DNA of 64,000 bases, from the NCBI GenBank assembly GCA_942491975.1, contig CALOCY010000004.1:2418001-2482000 (forward strand), given 5' to 3'. The notes under the pieces were generated by a model. It saw nothing but the letters and a program-made list of their open reading frames with translations, was not told where the DNA came from and ran no database searches. Of this stretch, positions 1-8,963 are shown one piece after another. This stretch comes from CALOCY01 sp942491975 (GTDB lineage Bacteria > Bacteroidota > Bacteroidia > Bacteroidales > Prolixibacteraceae). Numbering within the stretch: position 1 is the first letter of the stretch; every line of letters begins with the position of its first letter. The translations under genes were made by a program, and so were the position numbers.

Positions 1-158
1 TCCAAAGTTTTGAACTTTGGAAGGGTTCTTTTTTCTGTTAACTATTGATAACTTGTCCTTTTTAAGGCAAAGGACATGGAGCATGGGTGATTATTCATTA
101 TAAAAAATACAGGAAAAGGTCTTTTTATCTAAAAATCTAATTGTCTTAATACCTGATT
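1..158. other. Intergenic stretch with two inverted repeats
   Basis: No coding sequence is visible here. Positions 1-21 form a perfect 9-bp hairpin with a 3-nt loop (TCCAAAGTT / AACTTTGGA), followed on the plus strand by a T-rich run. It could be the terminator of a plus-strand gene lying left of the window, or a dispersed palindromic repeat. A second, weaker inverted repeat (TGTCCTTT / AAAGGACA) lies at 54-76. Neither is followed by a T run on the minus strand, so neither is a convincing terminator for the minus-strand operon that ends at 159. Confidence 0.4.
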
Positions 159-872
159 TTACACAAACCGCTCCCGCTTTTGAAGGTTCAATAAGCCTGT
201 CAGGATAAATACAACGGTACCTGCCCCCAGAAAAATCTTGTTTTTTAACGCAATGCTTTGCCATATTACAGGATTAAAATCACGTGGGATATCATAAGGG
301 TTCAGAAAGATATTCCAAAGGGTTTTTTCCAGAAATTCTGAGAAGATCATAAGGGCTATCCCGATAATCACCATTACCACAGCTGTCCCGTTGCCATTTT
401 TTATAATTGTGGAAAACATAAACGAGAGGCTTCCGAGAAAAACGATGGGAAACATCAGGTACCCGGCCATTTCAAATGGATTGACCGGATAAAGCAGAAA
501 TGTGACGATGGTTGAAAAGAGGGCAAGTATGATGTATACCTGAAAAAAGATGATAACCAGGCGTACCAGCCACACTTTGTAGCGGTAGTTGGGTATCCCG
601 AAAAGAATTTCAAGGACACGTGCATCTTCGTCGTTTTGTATGCCAAATGCCGTAGGATAGAAGATGAGCAGTATCCCGGGAAATATCAGGATACCGTATG
701 CCAAACCTGCATCAGCAGTATCTCCCTGCCACACACGGTTAATCAGGAAAAAGACAAAGAAACCAAATGCTGCCAGAAAGAACCAAATAAAACGGTTGGC
801 AAAAATGATTTTAAGGTTGTAGAGAACAATCTTTTTAAGCAGTATGAATCTGTTTGTTATACTTCCGTTCAT
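159..872 (-). CDS. ABC-2-type transporter permease, small
   Basis: A 237-residue, very hydrophobic protein with about six predicted membrane spans: residues roughly 28-45, 60-80, 100-128, 135-158, 163-182 and 212-230. Size and topology fit an ABC-2-type permease, which forms the membrane channel of an ABC exporter and binds a separate ATPase. It is the last gene of the seven-gene minus-strand locus and starts 12 bp after the stop of the RND-ABC fusion gene. The ATPase domain at the end of that fusion is therefore its most likely partner (inference from position). There is no recognisable substrate clue. It might instead pair with the 294-residue ATPase at the head of the locus. Confidence 0.75.
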   Translation of the reverse strand: MNGSITNRFILLKKIVLYNLKIIFANRFIWFFLAAFGFFVFFLINRVWQGDTADAGLAYGILIFPGILLIFYPTAFGIQNDEDARVLEILFGIPNYRYKVWLVRLVIIFFQVYIILALFSTIVTFLLYPVNPFEMAGYLMFPIVFLGSLSFMFSTIIKNGNGTAVVMVIIGIALMIFSEFLEKTLWNIFLNPYDIPRDFNPVIWQSIALKNKIFLGAGTVVFILTGLLNLQKRERFV

Positions 873-884
873 TATCAGGTTCTT

Positions 885-3800
885 TTAATCGTTACGAATA
901 TCTTTTAACAGGCAAAGGTATGCATCTTCGAGGTGTGGTTGTACCTGTATGGCATCGGGTGCCGGTTGTTCTTTTGCAATACACCGTACCTTAATATCAT
1001 CGCCATCGCGCATGTGGTTGACAACCATATGCTGCTTTGCCATTGCATTAAATTCGCGAGCAGGAATGGTAAATTGCCATACAAACCCTTTGCCAAGGTG
1101 TATCATGTCCTGCGGGGTGCCCGTGTATTTCACTTCCCCCTTATTGATTACAGCCACCTGGTTACATGAACTGGAGATATCCTCGATGATATGGGTAGAG
1201 AATATAACAATGCGGTCACGGCTAAGCTCTACCAACAGGTTGCGGAAGCGGATGCGTTCACGCGGGTCGAGTCCGGCAGTGGGTTCATCTACCACAAGGA
1301 TACGTGGCAGGTGGATCAGTATTTGTGCAATGCCGATACGCTGTTTCATCCCTCCCGAGAATGACCCGATTTTATCATTACGCTTGTCATACATGTGTAC
1401 GGCTTTGAGGACATATTCAAGGCGCTCGTTACGTACTGATGATATTTTTAGTCCTTTCAATATGGCCTGATAGTCCAAAAATTCCCAGGCGCTCATGTTT
1501 TCGTACGTGCCAAATTCCTGTGGCAGGTATCCGATCAGCCCCTGCAACTCTTCGCGGTACTTTTGGGTGTCGAACCCATTGATCCACACTTTTCCGTAGC
1601 TTTGCTCAAATATACCGCAAATAATACGCATCATGGTTGATTTCCCGGCCCCGTTAGGCCCCAGCAAACCAAACATCCCTGTCCCTATTTCAAGCGATAC
1701 CCCACTCAGTGCTTTAAATGGTGTACGCCGTTTCCCAATCACCGGAATTCGTTTTACCATTCTGAAATAACTTCGCCGCAAACCTTCAAACTTACCGGTG
1801 ATCCGTTCAATATTAATAGCCTTTTGGTGGATATAATCCGATGAAATGTATATGAGCAATGCAATGTACCAGATTGCCCCCACAAAAATGGCCATGCCCA
1901 GATTGTCCCATTTTTGGAACAGGACAAAAGAGAAGATCACAGGCGGCGCCCACAGTATTGCTTTGAAAACAATACGGCCGATCTTTTTATATACGGGTTT
2001 ATTGCGTTTTTCTGATTTCCGGGCTAGTATAAAGTGAAACGGTCTCCAAAGCAGAAACAGGAAAAAGTAAACCGCATGGCACATAATAAATATCCATAAC
2101 CCGCTGGTGATGTAGTAAAAGGTAAAGTAAACCAGGAATCCGAAGAGCGGGAGTTGCCATAACAGCTCCCTAAAGTCGTTGAGTGTTGAATAATCATTTA
2201 CCAGGCCAATGCGCTTGCGAATATTCTTGCCCCCTTTCCATTCCCGTGCAAACCGGCTGTCGCGATCGTAGATCTTTACCAGGTTTTGAATCTGGATGCG
2301 GATAGGTTGTTTTTCATCAAACAATTTCGTTTTTGCCTGCCGCAGACTGGTCATTGCAAAATAGGTAATGCCCGGTACCAATACAACCAGCAACACAAAA
2401 TCAATCATCTGCCACAGTAAACTATCAATCTCTAAATAGATATAGGCACCAAGACATATGTAGATAAGAAGGTGCAGGCTTTTTATTCTCCAGTCGAGTT
2501 GTTTGAGCCAGCGCAGGGCATTGTCAAGACCAAAGTAGAATGTAGGGATAAACACCAGGGTTAACACGGTACTCAGTGAAAGGCCACCAATAACCGTAAT
2601 GGCAAAAGGCGCCCCAATAGCCCCCACATATTCAGCATTGCCCATAGCCAGCGGGAACATGGCTACAATGGTAGTAATGGCAGTAATCAAAATAGGGCGT
2701 ACACGGGATAAGCCGGCCATCATCAAAGCCCGTGACTTACGGTATCCCCTTTTGTGAAGGATATTGGCATAGTCAATCAGGATAATACCATTGTTGATGA
2801 CAATCCCCAGCAGTATCAGAAATCCGACGAGTGTATTGGCATTAAACAGGCTGTTCTGGGTAAAGATGAGTGCCAGGAATGACCCGATAGCAGCCAACGG
2901 GATAGAGAACATAAGCACAAACGGAGTAGAGACGGACTCAAAAACCGATGCCAGAATCATAAGAATCAGGATAAACGCCGCTATGATGAGGAATTTGAAG
3001 TCGGCCAAATTGTCTTCTTCGTGAACCACCTCAATAGCCACCCCTGATGGCAGGTTGTAGGCTGCCACAATATCGTCGATTTCCAACCGGTAAGAGTCAA
3101 GCAGGTCTTTCGATTCTTCAGCTTCACGTGCAAAACTGTAAAACAGCTCTATCTGCTTTTCCTGATTTACCCTTCTGATGTCTGCCATGCCACTGGAATA
3201 GACCAGCTCGGAAATATGCTGAAGGTCATGTGACCCCCTGTTTTGATCATGTATTTGCAGTTTTTTCAGGTCTTCAACATTCTTGTCTTTCCGGGTCTGA
3301 GTTGTATCCTGCTGCTCTTTTATAGTGATGTCGTACTCTTCGGTACCGTATTTAAATTTGACCCCCGATGAAAATTCATTAGAGAATGAACCGAGTTCTG
3401 AGGCAATGGTAGACAGCGGGATATCGTACTGTGTAAGCACCAACGGATTGAAAAACAGGTGAAGCTCGGGACGGTCACTTGATGAACTCAGGCTTGCGCT
3501 ACGCGTTGATTCAAGGTCATTAATATAGTAATGAAGGTCTTCGGCGACCCCCTGCATAACGGCAAAATCTTTCCCTTTAATGACAATACGCTCCTGGCTT
3601 TCACCAAAGCCCATAAGGCGGCCGAAGCTGCCCATGCCTCCACTGCCACCGCCGCTACCTCTGAAGCTACGGCTCGAAACAGGTTGCGTAAGGCTGATTT
3701 CTGCAGTTTGAATTTTTTTTGCCCGGGCTTCAATATCTGATTTTATCTCTGCAATATTACGGTTGGCAACATTTTCGAAATCTTCTTTCAGTTTTACAGT

Positions 3801-5603
3801 AATAATGGCCTCTTCTTCCTGTATCCTGCATATAATATCCTGTGGCTCTTCAACCCCTTCAAACTGTGCTTCGATTTCACGCACTACTTTATCTGTAGCA
3901 TCCAGGCTGCTTCCGGTGGGCATGGTGACATAGAGGTTGAACTGGTCATTGTCAACTTCTTTCATGCTGGTGACACTAATAGCAAGCACAATGGCCACAG
4001 TCAGGAAGAATAAGACAACTGCCCCAAGGATGGTGCGGGCAGGGAAGCGCATGCACGATTTCAATAACAATATATAAACCTGAACAATGCGGTTGCTTGT
4101 TGTTACTTTTTCAAAGAATATGTTCTTCCCTTTTCGTCGTTTCAATAAGAAGTGGGTGGCCATTGGAATTAAAAGCAAAGCTACCAACAGCGAAACCATC
4201 AGGGTGGAAATTATGGATACCCCGATGTGGTTACCGATAAGTTTTATCATGAAATTATCAGAAAAGACAAAAGGTAAAAATACAGTAACGGTGGTTAAAG
4301 TAGCAGCAAATATTGATCGCCACACCTCTTTAGTACCTTGCGTAACGGCGATATCAGGGTTCGCCTTTCCGGTGGCCAGCCGATAAATATTTTCCAGCAC
4401 CACAATGCTGTTGTCGAGCAACATACCAATAGCCAAGGCCATACCTACCAGTGTGAGGCTGTTGATGCTTATACCAAACGCATAAAAGAAGTTGAATGCT
4501 GTATAAACGGATATGGGGATCGAGAGGGCAATGAACGAAACCAACCGGACATTTTTCAGAAATATCCATAATACAAAAATGGCAAGTAGCCCACCAATAA
4601 ATGCAAGGTTGATAATTTGGTTGATATTGGTCTCCATCTCCTCAGCAATATTGCTTTGCACAACAATCTCAATGTCATCGGGAGCAAGATCACTATTGAG
4701 CTTTTCAATCGTCTCTTGTGTGCGGTGAGAGAGTTCTATTGCATTGGTTTGGGAATCGCTGATCAACAGCATTGATACCGCATCTTTACCATTTACCCGG
4801 CTGTAGGTGGTTTCCTGTTTTACGCCAAAATAGACCTGTGCCACATCTTTAAGCAGGATAGGTCCCTGTGCCACAACAATGTTTTCGATGTCGGTTATGT
4901 CACTGTATTCTGCGGTAACGTGTACAAAAAAGCGTTTGCCGGAATCATGCAAATTACCTGCAAAAATGCGGTTTTGTGAATTTTGGTTCAAACTTGAACG
5001 GATTTGTGCCGGGGTAATGTTGTATGCCTCACAGGCACCCATATTCAACTCTATTTCTATTGACTTTTGCTTTCCCCCGTAAACATTGGCTGATGCTATC
5101 CCGTCAATATTTTCCAGGTCCGGCTTTATCTTTTGGTCAACAATGTTACGCACCCGTTCGGTACCACCACTTCCCCTTATCTGAAGTTGCATGAACTGAT
5201 TGGAGAGTTGTTGTATGTCGACTTTGGTTACCTGAATAAAAAAGTTGTCAGGAAGCGTTGATTTTATCTGGTCAATCTTCTCCTGTAATTTCAGGTACGT
5301 ATACTTAAAGTTGACACTCTTTTTGAAGTTGACAACAATAGATGCCTGCCTTGAATTGACAAACGATTCGATTTTTTCAATGCCATCCATTGTGCCAATA
5401 GCCCCTTCTACCGGGACAACAGCCTGATTTTCCATGTAATCAGGATCTACCTCAAGTCGTGAAGAGATTTGCACAAAAAGCATGGGCAGTTCGGCATTGG
5501 GCAATAGCTCAACCGGCAGTTGCTTGTAGGAGATGTACCCCAAAAGGGAAAGCCCCAGGAACAACATGCTGATCAGCGTTTTTCTTTTTATGATGAAATT
5601 CAT
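885..5603 (-). CDS. RND efflux pump fused to an ABC transporter ATPase domain
   Basis: One uninterrupted 1572-codon frame. Residues 1-1035 are a complete RND inner-membrane pump: first membrane span at about 8-27, porter domains at about 40-330 and 550-870, and membrane bundles at about 335-490 and 870-1025. Helix 4 carries D397-N398 and helix 10 carries N937-N938. Residues 1040-1260 add about five further hydrophobic spans. Residues 1297-1572 are an ABC ATPase with Walker A GPNGAGKS (1315-1322), signature SGGMKQR (1416-1422), Walker B ILVVDEP (D1439, E1440) and switch His1471. RND pumps normally use proton flow and carry no ATPase, so this is a real domain fusion or a rare architecture. The ATPase closely resembles the 294-residue ATPase of the same locus. 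A Gly/Ser-rich loop lies at 648-668. The gene starts 35 bp after the stop of the neighbouring RND gene. Fusion by assembly error is unlikely, because the frame stays open through the linker and all motifs are intact. Confidence 0.9.
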   Translation of the reverse strand: MNFIIKRKTLISMLFLGLSLLGYISYKQLPVELLPNAELPMLFVQISSRLEVDPDYMENQAVVPVEGAIGTMDGIEKIESFVNSRQASIVVNFKKSVNFKYTYLKLQEKIDQIKSTLPDNFFIQVTKVDIQQLSNQFMQLQIRGSGGTERVRNIVDQKIKPDLENIDGIASANVYGGKQKSIEIELNMGACEAYNITPAQIRSSLNQNSQNRIFAGNLHDSGKRFFVHVTAEYSDITDIENIVVAQGPILLKDVAQVYFGVKQETTYSRVNGKDAVSMLLISDSQTNAIELSHRTQETIEKLNSDLAPDDIEIVVQSNIAEEMETNINQIINLAFIGGLLAIFVLWIFLKNVRLVSFIALSIPISVYTAFNFFYAFGISINSLTLVGMALAIGMLLDNSIVVLENIYRLATGKANPDIAVTQGTKEVWRSIFAATLTTVTVFLPFVFSDNFMIKLIGNHIGVSIISTLMVSLLVALLLIPMATHFLLKRRKGKNIFFEKVTTSNRIVQVYILLLKSCMRFPARTILGAVVLFFLTVAIVLAISVTSMKEVDNDQFNLYVTMPTGSSLDATDKVVREIEAQFEGVEEPQDIICRIQEEEAIITVKLKEDFENVANRNIAEIKSDIEARAKKIQTAEISLTQPVSSRSFRGSGGGSGGMGSFGRLMGFGESQERIVIKGKDFAVMQGVAEDLHYYINDLESTRSASLSSSSDRPELHLFFNPLVLTQYDIPLSTIASELGSFSNEFSSGVKFKYGTEEYDITIKEQQDTTQTRKDKNVEDLKKLQIHDQNRGSHDLQHISELVYSSGMADIRRVNQEKQIELFYSFAREAEESKDLLDSYRLEIDDIVAAYNLPSGVAIEVVHEEDNLADFKFLIIAAFILILMILASVFESVSTPFVLMFSIPLAAIGSFLALIFTQNSLFNANTLVGFLILLGIVINNGIILIDYANILHKRGYRKSRALMMAGLSRVRPILITAITTIVAMFPLAMGNAEYVGAIGAPFAITVIGGLSLSTVLTLVFIPTFYFGLDNALRWLKQLDWRIKSLHLLIYICLGAYIYLEIDSLLWQMIDFVLLVVLVPGITYFAMTSLRQAKTKLFDEKQPIRIQIQNLVKIYDRDSRFAREWKGGKNIRKRIGLVNDYSTLNDFRELLWQLPLFGFLVYFTFYYITSGLWIFIMCHAVYFFLFLLWRPFHFILARKSEKRNKPVYKKIGRIVFKAILWAPPVIFSFVLFQKWDNLGMAIFVGAIWYIALLIYISSDYIHQKAINIERITGKFEGLRRSYFRMVKRIPVIGKRRTPFKALSGVSLEIGTGMFGLLGPNGAGKSTMMRIICGIFEQSYGKVWINGFDTQKYREELQGLIGYLPQEFGTYENMSAWEFLDYQAILKGLKISSVRNERLEYVLKAVHMYDKRNDKIGSFSGGMKQRIGIAQILIHLPRILVVDEPTAGLDPRERIRFRNLLVELSRDRIVIFSTHIIEDISSSCNQVAVINKGEVKYTGTPQDMIHLGKGFVWQFTIPAREFNAMAKQHMVVNHMRDGDDIKVRCIAKEQPAPDAIQVQPHLEDAYLCLLKDIRND

Positions 5604-5638
5604 TCGTCGTTTTTTTCTGTCCGGTACAATACGTATTG

Positions 5639-8600
5639 TTAAGCTCTTTTTCCTGCGAAGTAATCTTTCGCCCTGTCAAAAACATCGTATACACAAGGTA
5701 TAACCACCAGTGTGAGCAGCGTAGAGGTAACCAATCCACCAATAACAGCCAGTGCCATAGGTGAACGCAGCGATGCGCTCTCCCCAAACCCAAAAGTAAG
5801 TGGCAATAGTGCCAGTATGGTGGTAATACTTGTCATCAGTATAGGGCGGATACGTTGTTGCCCGGCTTGCAATATGGCATCAAGTCGCGAAAACCCGGTA
5901 TTTTTGAGCTGATTAATCCTATCGACAAGAATAATGGAGTCGTTGACCGCAATCCCCACCAACATGATGATCCCTATTATGGCCATTATGTTGAGTGTTT
6001 TCCCCATGATAAAAAAGATGAGGATAGCCCCGACTACAGCCAATGGTATGGTGAGTAAAATAGTAAACGGATGAACAAGCGATTCAAATTGGGAAGCCAT
6101 AACCATGTAAACCAGCACAATGGATAATAACAGTGCAAAGGTAAGGCTGGCGATTGACTCCTGTCTTTTCTCTTCTTCACCCGATATTTTGATGTTATAA
6201 TCGGGGGGCAATGCAATATCGCCCACCGCTTTTTCTATTTGTAGCGACAAATGTTCCAGTGCAATGTCCTTGTCTTTTTGTGCCATAACCTTTCCTATAC
6301 GGCTTTGGTTACGCCTGTATATCTCTTTGGGCGATACCGTATGGCGTACCGTTGCTATTTCAATCAGCCTGAATACCTGGGTGCCATTTTTAATGGTGAT
6401 ATCATCCAATTCGCTGAGGTTTTTTTCCGGTAGTTTAATGGTTATATCCTGCATTTCACCACCTTTTTCCAACTGTCCGGCATTTTTCCCCTCCAACTGG
6501 TCTTTTAACTGTGAGATGATAGTGCTTATGTTGAGGTTGTACATACCGGCACGTAACCTGTCAATTTTAACTTCCACCTCGGGGGCGCCATCTTCAATAG
6601 AGCTTTTTATATTGTATAGCCCGGCAACGGTTTGCATGCGTTCTTTAACCTGTTCTGTAAGCTGCTCAATGACTTTCAGGTCTTCACCTTTTATTTCCAC
6701 AACCACAGGGGCTTCATCGGTTCCCAGAATATTTTTCAGGGCACTCTCTTCATGGCTGAAGCTGAGTTCTACGCCTTCAATGCCATTGGTCAATTGATCA
6801 ACCATGTCAATGGCCTGTTCGGTAGTAATCACAGATGTTTGGCTGAGAATGACTTTCAACCTTGCCGTGTTTTCCCCCTCAAAAACCGATGTCTGATCAG
6901 TGCTTAACCCGGTAGTTGGGCCGGCATGCGTGTAGGTTTTGTCCAGGTTTTCTCCCAGCAATTCGGTGAGGATAACCTCAATGTTACGGGCTGCGGCCGA
7001 TGTCCGTTCCAGTTTGGTGCCTTCGGCCATTTTGAGGTCGATGTTGAACGCTGTAGTTTCGGGTTTGGGCATGAACTCCGTACCAATATAGGGGAATATT
7101 AGCATGGCACCGGCCACAAGGATTGCCGAAAGGGTTATTATTATCGCTTTACGCTTCAGGACTGCTTTCAGGAAAACCGCATACCCCTTTACCTGAACAG
7201 ATTTTTGCCGTACAGGGGCTTTTTTCTTTTTGTAGAACCAATGGTAGAGCATGGGGATGACAAAAATGGCCACAAAGAGGGACGAAAGCAGCGAGAACGC
7301 AACTGTCCATGCCTGGTCTTTGAATAATTCACCGGAAGCACCATGCAGGTATACAATGGGAAGAAAAACGATAATGGTAGTCAGAGTGGAGGCAGTAATG
7401 GCTCCCCCTACCTCTGCAGTTCCCTGTATGGCAGCCTCCTTGACCGACATGCCGCTTTCGTGGTTGCGGAAAATATTTTCGATGACCACAATGGCATTGT
7501 CCACAAGCATCCCCGCGCCCAATGCCAACCCTCCCAGGGTCATAATGTTCAACGAAAGGTCATTGAAGTACATCAGGTTAAATGTGGCAATGATGGAGAT
7601 GGGAATGGATACACTTACGATGAAAGTAGCACCAAACCTGCGAAGGAAAAGGAAGATGATAAATATGGCAAGCACTATACCAATGAGTGCAGTGTCCCTT
7701 ACCTCGCCAATGGCATTCTTTACAAATTCCCCCTGGTTGGTGATGAGGGTAAAATGGTATCCGGGAAGTGCCTTTTCAATGTTGACCATGGCATCGGCAA
7801 CCTGTTCTACCGCTTTCACTGTATTGAATTTGGTCTCTTTGTAAATCGAAAGCCCGACACACCGTTCGCCATTCAACCTGACGATATTTTCCGGCTCTTT
7901 ATTGGCAAATTTAACAGTGGCCACGTCCCGTAAGTAAATAGGGGCTTTGATGGTTTCAGGTTGTTGGCTTTGCCCCTCTTCGGCTTTATGAACAGCACGG
8001 TAGCCCACAATAAGGTTCTCAAAATCGACAGCATCATTAAGCAGGCTTATGCCTTTTACAATGTATTGCAACCCCATTTCGCTGACTCGCCCACCGGAAA
8101 TATTACGGTTGAAGCTTTGTATTTTCCCGGCAAGATCATCCAGTGATAATTGAAAAGCCTCCAACTTATAGCGGTCAGTATTGATTATCACTTCACTCTC
8201 TTCCTGCCCGGAAAGTTCAACTTCGGCTACCCCTTCCAAACGCACCAACTCATTTCGGATATAGTTTTCAGCTACCTTTCGGATTTCGTTCATGTCACCG
8301 ATAGAGCTGTGCGAAAGCCCCACCAACATCACCGGGGAAGTGTTGGGGTCGTGTTGAGTGATGCGCAGTTCATCAAGTTCTGCATTTTGGTTGAAGGTGT
8401 TCAGGGCTTTTTGCAGGTCGAGAAACGCTTCATCCATGTCTTTGCTCCATGCGTACTCAACGGTAATTTGTGCCGAGCCTACTTTTGAAACAGACGAGAC
8501 CTGTAGCACATCGCTTTGCCGGATGGCTAAAGCTTCGATGTTTTCCACAAACTGTTTTTCTATCTCTTCAGGGGGACGTTCGCCTGATTTTATTTCCACA

Positions 8601-8740
8601 AATATCCGGGGGGTATTCAGGTCAGGAAACAGGTCAACACCCAATTTATCAAGTGATATATAACCCAATAACAGTACGCCTAATACTGCCATCAGAATGG
8701 TTACCGGGTAGTTGACCGAGAAACGGGTAAAGTTTTTCAT
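5639..8740 (-). CDS. RND-family efflux pump, inner membrane subunit
   Basis: About 1033 residues, the normal length for an RND (AcrB-like) permease. I prefer the start at 8740 (MKNFTRFSVNYP), because this motif is the usual N-terminus of the family. An in-frame ATG at 8767 would add nine unlikely residues. The protein has the expected two-fold repeat: a first span, a porter domain, a six-helix bundle with VDNAIVVIENI in helix 4 (D414, N415 from the chosen start), a second porter domain, and a second bundle with VNDSIILVD in helix 10. Helix 4 has Asp-Asn where AcrB has Asp-Asp. The next gene downstream is the RND-ABC fusion. Two adjacent RND genes recall MdtB/MdtC-type heterotrimers, so a mixed trimer is possible (inference). 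The adaptor and outer membrane channel lie just upstream in the same locus. Confidence 0.9.
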   Translation of the reverse strand: MKNFTRFSVNYPVTILMAVLGVLLLGYISLDKLGVDLFPDLNTPRIFVEIKSGERPPEEIEKQFVENIEALAIRQSDVLQVSSVSKVGSAQITVEYAWSKDMDEAFLDLQKALNTFNQNAELDELRITQHDPNTSPVMLVGLSHSSIGDMNEIRKVAENYIRNELVRLEGVAEVELSGQEESEVIINTDRYKLEAFQLSLDDLAGKIQSFNRNISGGRVSEMGLQYIVKGISLLNDAVDFENLIVGYRAVHKAEEGQSQQPETIKAPIYLRDVATVKFANKEPENIVRLNGERCVGLSIYKETKFNTVKAVEQVADAMVNIEKALPGYHFTLITNQGEFVKNAIGEVRDTALIGIVLAIFIIFLFLRRFGATFIVSVSIPISIIATFNLMYFNDLSLNIMTLGGLALGAGMLVDNAIVVIENIFRNHESGMSVKEAAIQGTAEVGGAITASTLTTIIVFLPIVYLHGASGELFKDQAWTVAFSLLSSLFVAIFVIPMLYHWFYKKKKAPVRQKSVQVKGYAVFLKAVLKRKAIIITLSAILVAGAMLIFPYIGTEFMPKPETTAFNIDLKMAEGTKLERTSAAARNIEVILTELLGENLDKTYTHAGPTTGLSTDQTSVFEGENTARLKVILSQTSVITTEQAIDMVDQLTNGIEGVELSFSHEESALKNILGTDEAPVVVEIKGEDLKVIEQLTEQVKERMQTVAGLYNIKSSIEDGAPEVEVKIDRLRAGMYNLNISTIISQLKDQLEGKNAGQLEKGGEMQDITIKLPEKNLSELDDITIKNGTQVFRLIEIATVRHTVSPKEIYRRNQSRIGKVMAQKDKDIALEHLSLQIEKAVGDIALPPDYNIKISGEEEKRQESIASLTFALLLSIVLVYMVMASQFESLVHPFTILLTIPLAVVGAILIFFIMGKTLNIMAIIGIIMLVGIAVNDSIILVDRINQLKNTGFSRLDAILQAGQQRIRPILMTSITTILALLPLTFGFGESASLRSPMALAVIGGLVTSTLLTLVVIPCVYDVFDRAKDYFAGKRA

Positions 8741-8767
8741 GTATTTAAAATTAGATCCATGATACAA

Positions 8768-8963
8768 GAATCAAGACACAAGACAAAAAAAATCATATTT
8801 CTGTGCATCTGTTCTTTGATCATGGGCGTTTCATTTGTTATAAATTAGAGTCAAACCGCTAGTACGGATGTTCACATCCGTACTACAAGGGTTAGCAATC
8901 GTTACTTGCAAAGCACGGGAAAAATGTCCGCACCAGACAGGCCGCAACAAAACTACTCTTTGC
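8768..8963. repeat. Intergenic palindromic hairpin between RND and adaptor genes
   Basis: The gap between the adaptor and RND genes contains a perfect 12-bp inverted repeat with a 2-nt centre at 8860-8885 (TAGTACGGATGT / ACATCCGTACTA). No T run follows it on the minus strand, so it looks like a dispersed palindromic element or an mRNA stability/processing hairpin within the operon rather than a terminator. No gene is seen in this gap. Confidence 0.55.

Noticed and set aside
1..21. Terminator of the minus-strand export locus
   Set aside because: The T run is on the plus-strand side and the hairpin lies about 140 bp from the end of the locus.
949..1470. 173-codon open frame on the plus strand
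   Set aside because: It lies fully antisense to the ABC ATPase part of the fusion gene, with a Cys/Ser/Arg-rich composition and no motif; a shadow frame.
885..5603. RND-ABC fusion as an assembly or frameshift artefact
   Set aside because: The frame is open across the linker, hydrophobic spans continue in it, and all ATPase motifs are intact; a chance fusion through 200 linker residues is unlikely, though reads should confirm.
7251..7933. Two overlapping plus-strand frames of about 197 codons
   Set aside because: Antisense to the conserved membrane bundle of the RND pump; both are shadows of its codon pattern.
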